Origin: Acidobacteria bacterium RIFCSPLOWO2_12_FULL_66_21
GTDB lineage: Bacteria > Acidobacteriota > Vicinamibacteria > Vicinamibacterales > 2-12-FULL-66-21
Assembly: GCA_001767455.1 (NCBI GenBank)
Contig: MELC01000037.1
Location: forward strand, 1-49,442
Length of the DNA: 49,442 nt
Direction of reading: 5' to 3'
The notes beneath the pieces were generated by a model. The model had not been told where the DNA came from. It saw only the letters and a list, made by a program, of their open reading frames with translations, and made no database searches. Positions 39,458 to 48,367 of the stretch are shown in pieces (the first letter of the stretch is position 1; each line of letters starts with the position of its first letter). Both the position numbers and the translations under genes were made by a program.

Positions 39458-40317
39458 CGTGTGCCTCTCCGGGCTATGCGATCGACCAGCGTCCGCCGCA
39501 CGTTACGAAAGCGCTCCTGCCAGGCGAGATCGAACACGACCAGGCTGAAGACCGTTCCGGCCAGGCCAATGAGGAAGAACGTGAGAGGCGCCACCGGGCC
39601 CTCCGTGCCGCGGCGCAGCGCCGCGTCCTCCAGCAATGCGAGCAGCGGAAGGATCTCCTCCGCCCGGAGGGGCGCGGGCGAGAACAGGGTCTGCATGGTG
39701 GGCGTGGCCGGCGCGGTCAGCCATGCGCCGACTCCCTTGCGGCCACCCAGCCGTTCGTACACGAGAGTGAGATCGGGGCCGAGTTTGCCACCGCCCATGG
39801 CGCCGACGCCGCCGATGCTGTGACACGAGAGACAGGGCGGCCCACCTGTCGCGAGGCGCTTCGTGCCGAGGAAGATCTGCGTCCCTGCCGCCACGTCCGC
39901 CGGCGTGAACGGCCGATCGCTCAACTGCAACCCGACGAACTGCGATTTCTCGAGCTTCGACTCGGCCTCGATCAGGGCGATCAGGCCGTCGGCCATGGCG
40001 GGGTTCATCCCGGGCAGCGCCGGCATCACGACGCCGCGCGCCTCCTGCAGGAGTTGTGCGGCGTACGGGTCGCCCGAGTCGATGACCACCTTCGGGTTCT
40101 GGATGAAGTGCACCAGCCACGCGCGGTCCTTGCGGGCGACGACGTTCTTGAGATCGGGACCGGTGAGCCGGCCGCCCCCGACGGTATGGCACGCCACGCA
40201 GTTCTGTCGGAAGAAGGTCGCGGGTTCCTGTGCCCTGACTCGAGGCGCTACGCCTGCCGCCAGCACCGCAACGACCAACGGCATCCGTGCGGCCTTCATC
40301 GCCAGTGGCCAGTTCAC
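39454..40317 (-). CDS. narC: Diheme cytochrome c of the nar operon, NarC-like
   Basis: The GTG at 40317 has GGGAGG 6 nt before it. The 287-residue protein has a signal peptide (to about VRAQ, residue 30) and two c-type heme sites: CVACH (40-44) and CLSCH (162-166). A C-terminal membrane anchor lies at about 243-265, followed by a basic tail. A membrane-anchored diheme cytochrome as first gene before narGHJI is the arrangement of the Thermus narCGHJI operon, where NarC is needed for NarG-dependent respiration. It overlaps narG by 4 nt. I name it by position, heme number and topology, as I could not align the sequences. Confidence 0.75.
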   Translation of the reverse strand: MNWPLAMKAARMPLVVAVLAAGVAPRVRAQEPATFFRQNCVACHTVGGGRLTGPDLKNVVARKDRAWLVHFIQNPKVVIDSGDPYAAQLLQEARGVVMPALPGMNPAMADGLIALIEAESKLEKSQFVGLQLSDRPFTPADVAAGTQIFLGTKRLATGGPPCLSCHSIGGVGAMGGGKLGPDLTLVYERLGGRKGVGAWLTAPATPTMQTLFSPAPLRAEEILPLLALLEDAALRRGTEGPVAPLTFFLIGLAGTVFSLVVFDLAWQERFRNVRRTLVDRIARRGTR

Positions 40318-40449
40318 GCTGTGCCTCCCGAAGGTTCGCCGAGAGCGGACAGGCCCACGAGCGCCGACGCGGGGTCGACCGAGAGGGCCGCGCGAGAAAA
40401 GCAGCCACAGGCCCGCAAGGAACCCCTCGTCCGTGGACGAAGTGCGAGA

Positions 40450-40494
40450 TTACTACCATGGCACCAGGCCCCTGCATATGACGGCCGTCATATG
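40450..40494 (-). promoter_or_regulatory. narC promoter with CRP/FNR-type palindrome
   Basis: CATATGACGGCCGTCATATG (40475-40494) is a perfect 20-bp palindrome with the TGA-N6-TCA spacing of CRP/FNR sites. On the minus strand a -10-like TAGTAA lies 30-35 nt after its centre (40450-40455). This puts the palindrome at -41.5 of the predicted start near 40443, the exact class II activator position. It precedes the 11-gene nar-act chain, with a leader of about 125 nt before narC. Confidence 0.65.
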
Positions 40495-40623
40495 CCCCGA
40501 GGAAGACTTGCGTTATCGACACGGTGACGGCAGTCCGCCACAGAACCAGGCGGCGTCATTGGACCTCCGTCCGCCGCGGGCTGGCCGTTCGGTGCCGCCG
40601 CATGAGATGGCGGATCCAGCGCG

Positions 40624-40926
40624 GACGCGGGCGATGGCGAGGCCGGCGCGGTGGCGGTGCTCGGCCAGGCCGCGGCCGCGTCGCTGTTCGGCACCGACGA
40701 GGCCGTCGGGCGCCACGTGAAGGTGAACCAGCAGTGGTTCCGGGTGATCGGCGTCGCGGGCCCGCAGCTGGCCGCGCAGACCGACATGGGCGGCCTCCCG
40801 GCGCAGGATCGCAACAACGTGTTCCTGGCGTTCTTCGTCTCCGCCTCGGTCGGGATCATCTTCGGCGTTTACCCCGCCGTCCGCGCCTCGAGTCTGGACC
40901 CCGTCTACGCGCTGCACTACGAATAA
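40624..40926 (+). pseudogene. Partial, internally deleted copy of the MacB-type permease gene
   Basis: This 303-bp segment repeats two blocks of the permease gene (21468-21665 and 22170-22274) joined directly, with one base difference. The join lies at a shared GTG, so a 504-bp deletion through short homology is likely; it is a multiple of three and keeps the frame. The frame from 40651 to 40926 encodes 91 residues, ending exactly like the permease. It lacks the first span and most of the rest, so it cannot be a working permease. No start signal is evident. It forms the right boundary of the island. Confidence 0.88.
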
Positions 40927-40940
40927 AGACCTCAGGGGGG

Positions 40941-41053
40941 TGCTGAGGGGTGCTGAAAGGTGCTGAAAGGTGCTGAAAGGTGCTGAAGGGTGCTGAAGGG
41001 TGCTGAAAGGTGCTGAGGGGTGCTGAAGGGTGCTGAGGGGTGCTGAGGGGTGC
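40941..41053. repeat. Decamer minisatellite TGCTGARRGG
   Basis: Eleven head-to-tail copies of a 10-bp unit, TGCTGAAAGG, TGCTGAAGGG or TGCTGAGGGG, run from 40941 to 41050, followed by a partial copy. The unit length is not a multiple of three, so it does not code for a fixed peptide repeat. It fills most of the gap between the permease fragment and the next gene's end at 41122. Confidence 0.92.
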
Positions 41054-41121
41054 CGCGAGCCGCGAGCTGCGAGGCCTGCCGCGCCGTAGCGCGTCAGCGC
41101 GGAGGCGGGTGCGAGCTGCAA

Positions 41122-42942
41122 TCACCGTATCGTAAGGTCCTGCGTTTTGCGCTCGCCCTCGGCCAGCCTGAGCTTCACGGCACTGGCGGCAAGGCGTTGA
41201 AGGACTTCCGGGTCGAACCACTCGCCGTCCTCCAGATCGGCGGCAGCCACGGCCAGGTACTCGCCCGGCGGCAGATTGCGCACTGTGAACCGGCCGGAGG
41301 GGTCGGGAGCAATCGCCGCAATGCGCCGCGAGTTGGCGAACCACGATGCCCTGTCCGAGCCGAACACGACGATGAAACATCCCGGGTCGGGATGGCCGCG
41401 CGCGTCGGTAACGGTGACCGCCAGCTCGGTCGCGCGTTCGGAGAATGTCACGACGACGTCGCTCGTGGATTGCCGCAGGTCCATGGGGCCATCGAGCAGC
41501 TCCTGGCCACCCGCCGTCAGGGACTTCACCCACCAGCTGCCAACGGGCGTACGGATACCTGGCACGTTGCTCCTGGTGAACCGGTAGGGACCGGGGATCA
41601 GATCGGGAATCGTGAAGCGGCCGGTGGCATCGAGCTGCAGCGAAGGGATGGGCATCGGCATGTTGCTGTTGGCCATCTGCATCGCCGGGATCGGGACGCG
41701 CAGTTTCGAGAAATCAACCGTTGGCTGGCGCGACCCCTCGAACACGACGCGGCCGGAGATCGTGATGCCGGGCTGCAGCGCGAGCGAGATGCCCGTGACG
41801 TCCTCCCCCTGCACCGTGACGCTCGCGAAACCCCAGTACATCGTGCCGCCGGTCGCGGTCTGCGGCGGGGGTGATCCGGCCATGCCTCCGAGAGGCGACG
41901 GCCGGACGGCCACGGTGTACTGCCCCGGCGGAATGCCGTTGAACGAGAATCGGCCATCGGCATCGGGCCCTGTGAGACGAGCCCTCCCGCTGGAGACGGA
42001 CGGGTCGGCTGAGTACAACCAGATTAACGTTCCGCGCGGAACGCTCGCTGGAGAAATCATGACGCCGTCGATCTTCGACGTCGGCACGTACTGCACCTGG
42101 ATGTCGAGGCCGTTTCGTTCCTCGCCGTGGATCACCGTCAGTGTCGAGGCCTCGGCGGCGACGGGGGTTCCCGGATAGTAGATCGGCGCGTACGTGACGC
42201 CGCGCGGCGATTCGGCTCGCGCCGCGGCATCCGAGTTGACACCTGCGGAGGCGGCGGAGCCGTTGCGCACCTCGGCCAGCGCCTGCTGGATCTCGGCCGT
42301 CGAGAGCAATCGCATGTCGGTATCCGCGGGCACTGGCAGGAGCCGCGGCTGGGTCTGGAGCACGTACCGTCCAGCCGCGAGCCCGTAAATGCGGTACGCG
42401 CCACGGTCGTCCGTGTATGTCGACTGACTCGCCACGAGCCGCCGCTCGCCGGTGCTCGTGTCCAGGCGGTACTTCATCGCGGCGACGTACGCGCGAGGCA
42501 GAGGCTGGCCCTCGGGATCCACGATGGTCCCGGCGATGACCGCCCCTCTGGGGATCTTGACCGTGACGGTCTGGCGCTGACCGTCAGCGAGTACGATCGG
42601 CGCGCCTCTCGAACCGGGGCGGCGCGCGCCGTACGTCATTGTGATGTACGCCTCCTTCCCCGCGCCAAGCGTATAGGGGCCCGCTGCGAGTCCGTCGAAG
42701 GCAAACGTGCCGTCCTCCGCCGTGACCGCCGCCAAACCGACCGGCAACTCGGCGCCGCTCAGGGCCACCCGGGCGCGGCGGAGCGGTCTCGGTTCCGGCT
42801 CATCCGACAGCACCACGCCCGCGATGGAGGCCGTGCCGGCTTTCGCCAGCGGCCGCCCGTCGCGCGCCGGCTGTTGCGCCGGCGCCGGCGACGCGGCAAG
42901 GCAGATCGCGAACGTCACAGCGAGCGACCGCGCGCTCATCAT
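41122..42942 (-). CDS. Carboxypeptidase-regulatory-like secreted protein, type A (copy 1)
   Basis: The first of two adjacent ATGs, at 42942, overlaps the upstream stop (ATGA) and gives 606 residues. A signal peptide ends near PAPAQQ. Several Ig-like carboxypeptidase-regulatory domains follow, each with a G-x-V strand and a later D-G-x-F/Y-x-F...PPG/AAGxYTL strand: IAGVVLSDEPEPRPLRRARV, IAGTIVDPEGQPLPRAYV and ISGRVVFEGSRQPTVDF. The C-terminus is PPGEYLAVAAADL with GEWFDPEVLQRLA. About 42 % of the array is built of this type. Such proteins are abundant in Acidobacteriota; no catalytic motif is present. It is the last gene of the array. Confidence 0.75.
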   Translation of the reverse strand: MMSARSLAVTFAICLAASPAPAQQPARDGRPLAKAGTASIAGVVLSDEPEPRPLRRARVALSGAELPVGLAAVTAEDGTFAFDGLAAGPYTLGAGKEAYITMTYGARRPGSRGAPIVLADGQRQTVTVKIPRGAVIAGTIVDPEGQPLPRAYVAAMKYRLDTSTGERRLVASQSTYTDDRGAYRIYGLAAGRYVLQTQPRLLPVPADTDMRLLSTAEIQQALAEVRNGSAASAGVNSDAAARAESPRGVTYAPIYYPGTPVAAEASTLTVIHGEERNGLDIQVQYVPTSKIDGVMISPASVPRGTLIWLYSADPSVSSGRARLTGPDADGRFSFNGIPPGQYTVAVRPSPLGGMAGSPPPQTATGGTMYWGFASVTVQGEDVTGISLALQPGITISGRVVFEGSRQPTVDFSKLRVPIPAMQMANSNMPMPIPSLQLDATGRFTIPDLIPGPYRFTRSNVPGIRTPVGSWWVKSLTAGGQELLDGPMDLRQSTSDVVVTFSERATELAVTVTDARGHPDPGCFIVVFGSDRASWFANSRRIAAIAPDPSGRFTVRNLPPGEYLAVAAADLEDGEWFDPEVLQRLAASAVKLRLAEGERKTQDLTIR

Positions 42943-44702
42943 CGGACATCCCTCGTGTGCAGATCCTGCGTTTTCTTCTCTCCGTCGCCGATGCTGACGC
43001 GCGTCGCGAGGCGCGCCAGCGACTCCATGAACTTCGTCTCCCGCCAGTCGGCCGCCTGATCGTCGTGAACGGCCACCGCGTAGTAGTCGCCTGGAAGGAG
43101 GGAAGGAAAGTTGTACTCTCCGGTTGCACTCGTCCGCACGCTGCGGATCCGTCGCGGGTTCATCCCGAAGGCGGACCACATCTGCTCATCTACGGGAAAG
43201 ACGAGGACGGTGGCGTCCGGATCCGGGCCGTCAGCGGATTGGACCATTCCCCGCATGCCGCTCCATCGATCGGTGAAGGTGATGACGAGCCCGGTGGCAT
43301 CGCCGCCCCGGAGATCGAAGGGCGTGTCGGCGACGTCGCGGCCGTTGTACATCGCCGATTTGAACATCCATCCCTGCGGCGAGCCGCCGATGCGGACGAA
43401 GTACTTGCCCGGTGGAACGTCGGCCGTCGTGAATTGACCACTCGCGTCCACGCGCGAGGGACCGGCGCCTCCGGAAATCGACGCCGGTCCGTCGGCGGCA
43501 TCGACGACAACCGGCACTTGCGCGAGCCGCTGCGCCGCCGGCTTCTCCATCGCGCCGTCGAACTCGAACCGTCCGGTCACGCGCAATCCCCGCTGCAGCG
43601 AGACGACAACGCCGTCGATGTCGGTTCGGCCGACGCTCAGGGGTGTGGCCGCCCATAGCACCGACGGCAGCGCCGTCTGTGCGCCCGGCGTCCTGGAGCG
43701 CGCGGCAACTCGGATCGTGTAGTCTCCCGACGCGACAGCGAAGAAGGTGAAGGCGCCCGTCTGATCGGAAATCGCGGAGGGGGCGTCCTGCTCGAGCGAG
43801 ACGGCCTCGTTGCCCGACGCGAGCATCTGGAGCTGCATCGAGGCGGCCGGTCCATCCGGACCGGTGACGACACCGGATACGCGCACGCCGCGGATCGGAT
43901 GCAGCGCGATGTCCACCGCCGTGCGCTCCTCTCCGGATCCGAGCGGCACGATAGTCGCCTGATCCAGGGGGCCCGACGGCGAGAACGTTGGTGGGTACAC
44001 GAACACCGCCTGGCCTTTCGATGGCGGCGGGACGGGAATGCCGCGCCCGATCGCATACGCAGGCTGCCCAAAGGCCGATCCAGTCATCATGACGGGCGCG
44101 GTGATCGGCTGCGCCGTTGCCGCGACGACGTAGTCGCCGGGTATCAGGTCACCGAGGCGATAGATCCCGCGATCGTCGGACATCGCGGTTGACGCGCTGA
44201 CGAAGCGGCGCCGCCCCTCGACGACGGAGCGCCGAAACGCCCTGATCTGTACGCCGACGATCGCCTCGCCCGCTTCGTCCACGACCGTGCCAGAGATGGA
44301 CGCGACCCGCCACATCTTCACCATCACATCGCCCACGCGCCCGCCCGGCTTGATTTCGATCGGTTGCGACGGACCGCCCGGCCGCCGGCGCCCGGTGGCG
44401 CCGTCCGCGTACCCACTCTTGTACGCGCTGATGGTGAAGCTGCCGCGCGGGAGATCGCGGAAGACGAAGTAGCCGTCGCTGCCGGTCAGGATCCGCGGGG
44501 GTGGCGTTGGGCGCGGCCCCGTAGCAGGGAACAAGAACTCGCCGCCGATCGAGACGATGGCGCCTGACAGCGGTTTACCGGTTGCCGCATCGACCACCTG
44601 GCCGACGATGAGACCCGTCCGCGGATCCGGCGCGGGCGGGCTCTGGACAGCGGTCTGTCCCAGCAACGCAAGCGCGAGCGCGCCGAATGGGATGATTTTC
44701 AC
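42939..44702 (-). CDS. Carboxypeptidase-regulatory-like secreted protein, type B (copy 1)
   Basis: The GTG at 44702 overlaps the preceding stop (GTGA) and gives 587 residues. Type B differs from type A in beginning after the signal with PDPRTGLIVGQVVDAATGKPLSGAIVSI and a GSDGYFVFRDLPRGSFTISAYKSGY strand. It then has ISGTVVDEAGEAIVGVQIRAFRR, and ends with LLPGDYYAVAVHDDQAADW and the tail GEKKTQDLHTRDVR. The middle FVRIGGSPQGWMFKSAMYNGRD motif is shared with copy 2. All domains look like beta sandwiches of the carboxypeptidase-regulatory class, and the function is unknown. It is coupled on both sides by 4-nt overlaps. Confidence 0.75.
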   Translation of the reverse strand: MKIIPFGALALALLGQTAVQSPPAPDPRTGLIVGQVVDAATGKPLSGAIVSIGGEFLFPATGPRPTPPPRILTGSDGYFVFRDLPRGSFTISAYKSGYADGATGRRRPGGPSQPIEIKPGGRVGDVMVKMWRVASISGTVVDEAGEAIVGVQIRAFRRSVVEGRRRFVSASTAMSDDRGIYRLGDLIPGDYVVAATAQPITAPVMMTGSAFGQPAYAIGRGIPVPPPSKGQAVFVYPPTFSPSGPLDQATIVPLGSGEERTAVDIALHPIRGVRVSGVVTGPDGPAASMQLQMLASGNEAVSLEQDAPSAISDQTGAFTFFAVASGDYTIRVAARSRTPGAQTALPSVLWAATPLSVGRTDIDGVVVSLQRGLRVTGRFEFDGAMEKPAAQRLAQVPVVVDAADGPASISGGAGPSRVDASGQFTTADVPPGKYFVRIGGSPQGWMFKSAMYNGRDVADTPFDLRGGDATGLVITFTDRWSGMRGMVQSADGPDPDATVLVFPVDEQMWSAFGMNPRRIRSVRTSATGEYNFPSLLPGDYYAVAVHDDQAADWRETKFMESLARLATRVSIGDGEKKTQDLHTRDVR

Positions 44703-46534
44703 CGCACCGTGACGTCCAACGTCTTGCGCTCGCCCTCGGCCAGCGAGAGCTTCGTCGCCAGGGGCGCGAGGCGCTGCAGGATCTCGGGGTCGAACCACTC
44801 TCGATCGTCGACATCGGCGGAGGCGACCGCGAGGTAGGTGCCCGGCGGGAGATTGCGGATCGTGAACCGTCCTTCCGCGTCCGGCCGGACGCCCGCGATC
44901 CGGCGCGAATCGGTGAACCAGAACTGGCTGTCGGCCGCGAACACGAGAGCAAAGGCATTGGACGCGGGGTTCCCCTGCGCATCGGTGACCGTGCCCGACA
45001 GTTCCGTGGCGCGATCCGAAAACGTGACAACCACGTCGTCGATCGACTGGCGGATGTCGACGACGCTGTCGAGGAGATCGCGGCCCCCGGCGACGACGGA
45101 TTTCAGCCACCACGCGCCGATGGGCGAGCGCATGCCCTGGGCCGTGGTCGTCAGTCGATACGGGCCGGGAATCACGTCGCCGATCGTGAAGCGGCCGGTG
45201 GCGTCGAGCCGCACCATCGGGCTCGGTATCGGAAGATTGCCGACGGCAAGCCGCAGCGGCGGCACGGGCACGCGCACCTGCGAGAAATCGATGGCCGGCG
45301 GCGTCGCGCCTTCGAACACGACGCGCCCGGAGATGGTGAGCCCGGGCTGGAGCGTCAGTGTCACGCCGGCCAGATCTTCTCCCTGGACGGCGACGGTGCC
45401 CAGCGCCCAGTACATGGAGGCACTCACAGCCCCAGGCGCCGCCGGCTGCGGGCGCGGAGCGCCCGCCATGGCCCCCAGCGGCACCGGCCTCACGATGAGG
45501 TTGTACTGCCCGGGCGGTACTGCGTTGAACGTGAAACGCCCGTCCGGTCCGGCGCTGGCGACGCGCACGCTGTCGACCGCAAGGGTGGGGTCCGACGAAT
45601 TCAGCATGACCGGCGTCACCTGAGGGAGGGCGGCAGCCGAGATCACCATGCCTTCGATTTTCGCGGTCGGAACGTACTGCATCTGAATGTCGATCCCGGT
45701 CCGCTCCTCGCCCGGTGCAACCGTGACCGTCGATGCCTGCGCGGAGACAGCCGTACCCGGGTAGTACACGGGAGCGTACGCGACCGTGCGCCGCGGCTCG
45801 TTGGCCTTTGTCGTCGCAGCGCTCGGGCTCTGTGCGGGCGCCTGCGGTGGTCCACCCTGCCGTTCAGACAGCGCCTGCTGGATTTCGCCAGCCGGAACGA
45901 CACGGATATCGAGGGAGCTGACTGAAAACTGCTCCACCCCCGCGGAGATCACGTAGCCTCCCGCCGGAAGCCCGAAGATGCGGTACTCGCCGCGATCGTC
46001 GGTCGCCGACGAGGGCGCGCCGGCCGACACCAGGCGGCGCTCGCCTACACCCGGCACGAATCGATAGGTGAGCGCGGAGACGAGCACGCCCCGCATCGGC
46101 TGCCCTTCGGGGTCGAGGACGGTGCCAGTGATGACGCTGCCTCTCGGGATCCGTAACGTCACGCGCTGGCGTTGCCCGTCGGCCACCGCGACCGGCGTGC
46201 CCTGGGCGTTCGGCCGGCGCGCGCCGTATGACATCCTCACGTAGGCTTCCTTCGCAGCCGCGAGCGTGTATCGGCCGGCCGGCAGCCTCTCGAACGTGAA
46301 GCTGCCATCGTCAGCGGTGATGGAGGTCCGACCCATCGCGAGCTCCGGGCCGTTCAGCGTGACGCGCGCGCGGCGGAGCGGCCGGGGTTGCGCCTCGTCG
46401 GACGTCACGACTCCGGAGATGGAAGCGGTGCCGATCTTATCCGCCGGCCGCGTGTCGCGCGGCGGCTGCTGCGCCGCCAGGTGCGCCGCGGCGAAGCAGA
46501 CGGCGGCGAATATGGAGAGCGCCTTGATCCGCAT
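44699..46534 (-). CDS. Carboxypeptidase-regulatory-like secreted protein, type A (copy 2)
   Basis: The ATG at 46534 shares a base with the previous stop (TGATG); the product has 611 residues. It is a close paralogue of 41122-42942: signal peptide ending LAAQQPP, then GTASISGVVTSDEAQPRPLRRARVTL, TYGARRPN-like and ITGTVLDPEGQPMRGVLVSALTYRF strands. The C-terminus is PPGTYLAVASADVDDREWFDPEILQRLAP. A low-complexity Pro/Ala/Ser stretch lies about residue 230. It shows that an A-B pair was duplicated in tandem. Confidence 0.75.
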   Translation of the reverse strand: MRIKALSIFAAVCFAAAHLAAQQPPRDTRPADKIGTASISGVVTSDEAQPRPLRRARVTLNGPELAMGRTSITADDGSFTFERLPAGRYTLAAAKEAYVRMSYGARRPNAQGTPVAVADGQRQRVTLRIPRGSVITGTVLDPEGQPMRGVLVSALTYRFVPGVGERRLVSAGAPSSATDDRGEYRIFGLPAGGYVISAGVEQFSVSSLDIRVVPAGEIQQALSERQGGPPQAPAQSPSAATTKANEPRRTVAYAPVYYPGTAVSAQASTVTVAPGEERTGIDIQMQYVPTAKIEGMVISAAALPQVTPVMLNSSDPTLAVDSVRVASAGPDGRFTFNAVPPGQYNLIVRPVPLGAMAGAPRPQPAAPGAVSASMYWALGTVAVQGEDLAGVTLTLQPGLTISGRVVFEGATPPAIDFSQVRVPVPPLRLAVGNLPIPSPMVRLDATGRFTIGDVIPGPYRLTTTAQGMRSPIGAWWLKSVVAGGRDLLDSVVDIRQSIDDVVVTFSDRATELSGTVTDAQGNPASNAFALVFAADSQFWFTDSRRIAGVRPDAEGRFTIRNLPPGTYLAVASADVDDREWFDPEILQRLAPLATKLSLAEGERKTLDVTVR

Positions 46535-48339
46535 CAGCGCACCTCGCGGACACGAAGGTCCTGGGATTTCTTCTCGCCTTCGTCGATCGTAATCCGCGTG
46601 GCGACGCGCGCCAGCGCCTCCAGGAATTTCGGATCCTGCCAATCGGCCGCGTCGTCCTCGGGAATGGCGACGACGTAGTAGTCGCCAGGGAGGAGCGACG
46701 GGAAGTTGTATTCGCCCGCGGCGTTCGCGCGCGCCTGGCGGATGCGGCGTGGATTCAGGCCGGTGGCCGTCCACATCCCGGCGTCGACAGGAAACACGAG
46801 GACGGTCGCGTCGGTCGCCGGCGCCTGGCCTGCCTGGACCACGCCGCGCAGCCCGCTCCATCGGTCGGTGAAGGTGATGACCACGCCCGTGGCATTCGCG
46901 CCCTGGAGATCGAACGGCGCATCGGCGATGTCGCGGCCGTTGTACATCGCCGACTTGAACATCCAGCCCTGCGGCGAGCCGCCGATCCGCACGAAATATC
47001 TGCCGGGGGGATAGTCGGCTGTCGTGAACTGACCGTTCGAATCGACTGACGGCGGCGGGGTCTGGCCGAGCATGGCCAGCGGACCGTCCGCGGGTTCCAC
47101 CGTGACCGGTATTTGCGCCAGGCGCTGCGCAACTGGTCGTGTCGCAACGCCATCGAACTCGAAGCGTCCGCTGATACGAAGACCGGCCTGAAGCGTCACC
47201 GTCACACCATCGATGTCCGTACGGCCAACCGCCACCGGCATCTCCGCCCACAGCACTTGTGCGATCTGCCCATCCGGGCCCCGAGTGCGCGGACGCGCCG
47301 AGACGCGGAGCGTGTACTGGCCGGACGGCACGCCCGCGAATGTGAACGCGCCGGTGTTGTCCGACACGGTCGAGGGCACGGCCAGGTCGAACCCGACATC
47401 ATCGCTATCGGGCGGGATCAGTTCCAGTGGCACGCCTGGCTGCGGGCCTTCCGCGCCGCTGACGACGCCCGAAAGGCGGACCGCACGAACAGGATGCAGG
47501 GCGACGTCAACGCCCGATCGTTCCTCTCCCGAGGTGAGTGTCACGACGGTGGCTTGAGTCGCTCCGCCGGAGGGCGAATAGGTCGCCGGATACACCAGCA
47601 ACTCGCCTTCCGCCGTCAATGCCGGCGTGGGAGTACCTCGCTCGAGCCCGTAGACCGCGTCGCCGACCTGGATGGCACTCCCCGTCCCGGGCGGCCTCAC
47701 CTCGGCGAACATGCCCGATCGCACCGCCGCGATCGGCGCCGTGACCGATCGCGTCGCCACGGCGACCACGTAGTCGCCTGGCGTGAGAGTGCCAAAGCGG
47801 TACATCCCGCGGTCGTCGGTCAGTGCGATCCCGGAAGTGACGGTCCTTCGGCTGCCGGCCACGACATTACGACGGTACGCCCTCACCTGCACGCGAACGA
47901 CCGCCTCGCCCGCTTCGTCGGTGACCGTGCCGGATATCGCGGCGTATTTCCACATGATCAACGTGAGGTTGGTGCGGCGTTCGGCTTCGCGAAGCGCGAC
48001 CGGCTGTACCGGACCACGGGGACGCCGTCGTCCGACCGAACCGTCCACGTATCCTGGCTTCGAAGCGGTGATCGTGAAGCTGCCGCGCTGCAGATCGCGA
48101 AACAGGAAATAGCCATCACTGCCGGTCAGGACGCGCGAGGGAGGCGAGGGACGCTGCCCGGGGGCAGGAGGTTCCGAAGGGGCGCTGATCGACACGATGG
48201 CCCCCGCGATTGGCTTGCCGCTGGTCGCGTCAACGACCTGCCCGACGATGAGCCCGGTCCGCGGATCGGGGGCAGCCGGCCGCTGCACGGCGGCCTGCAT
48301 CAGCAGCGCGATGAATATGAATGTTCCGAGTCTCATCAT
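46534..48339 (-). CDS. Carboxypeptidase-regulatory-like secreted protein, type B (copy 2)
   Basis: The 601-residue protein begins with adjacent ATGs at 48339 and 48336, with no strong ribosome site. It is a paralogue of 42939-44702: the start PDPRTGLIVGQVVDATSGKPIAGAIVSI, the block FVRIGGSPQGWMFKSAMYNGRD and the end LLPGDYYVVAIPEDDAADW are nearly the same. The B-type tail is GEKKSQDLRVREVR. The 28-nt gap to the upstream gene holds a REP-like hairpin, the only break in coupling within the array. Confidence 0.75.
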   Translation of the reverse strand: MMRLGTFIFIALLMQAAVQRPAAPDPRTGLIVGQVVDATSGKPIAGAIVSISAPSEPPAPGQRPSPPSRVLTGSDGYFLFRDLQRGSFTITASKPGYVDGSVGRRRPRGPVQPVALREAERRTNLTLIMWKYAAISGTVTDEAGEAVVRVQVRAYRRNVVAGSRRTVTSGIALTDDRGMYRFGTLTPGDYVVAVATRSVTAPIAAVRSGMFAEVRPPGTGSAIQVGDAVYGLERGTPTPALTAEGELLVYPATYSPSGGATQATVVTLTSGEERSGVDVALHPVRAVRLSGVVSGAEGPQPGVPLELIPPDSDDVGFDLAVPSTVSDNTGAFTFAGVPSGQYTLRVSARPRTRGPDGQIAQVLWAEMPVAVGRTDIDGVTVTLQAGLRISGRFEFDGVATRPVAQRLAQIPVTVEPADGPLAMLGQTPPPSVDSNGQFTTADYPPGRYFVRIGGSPQGWMFKSAMYNGRDIADAPFDLQGANATGVVITFTDRWSGLRGVVQAGQAPATDATVLVFPVDAGMWTATGLNPRRIRQARANAAGEYNFPSLLPGDYYVVAIPEDDAADWQDPKFLEALARVATRITIDEGEKKSQDLRVREVR

Positions 48340-48341
48340 CT

Positions 48342-48365
48342 GTAGCGCAGCCCTTCAGGGCTGCC
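48342..48365 (-). repeat. REP-like hairpin in the type A/B array
   Basis: GCAGCCC-TTCA-GGGCTGC (48347-48364) is a perfect 7-bp stem with a 4-nt loop, preceded on the plus strand by TGTAGC. It has the same plan as the narG-narH hairpin. It lies between the stop of the type A copy 3 gene and the start of type B copy 2. Confidence 0.5.
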
Positions 48366-48367
48366 TC

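Noticed and set aside
40651-40926. The 91-codon frame as a functional small gene
   Set aside because: It is a deleted copy of the permease 3' end with no visible ribosome site and no membrane span set that could work alone.
40941-41053. Possible CRISPR array
   Set aside because: The 10-bp units are contiguous with no spacers, and no cas gene is present. It is a minisatellite.
40513-41121. Minus-strand open frames running through the minisatellite with STLQHPSAPF repeats
   Set aside because: The peptide repeat is the translation of the decamer array. The frame continues antisense to the permease fragment and has no start signal or domain.
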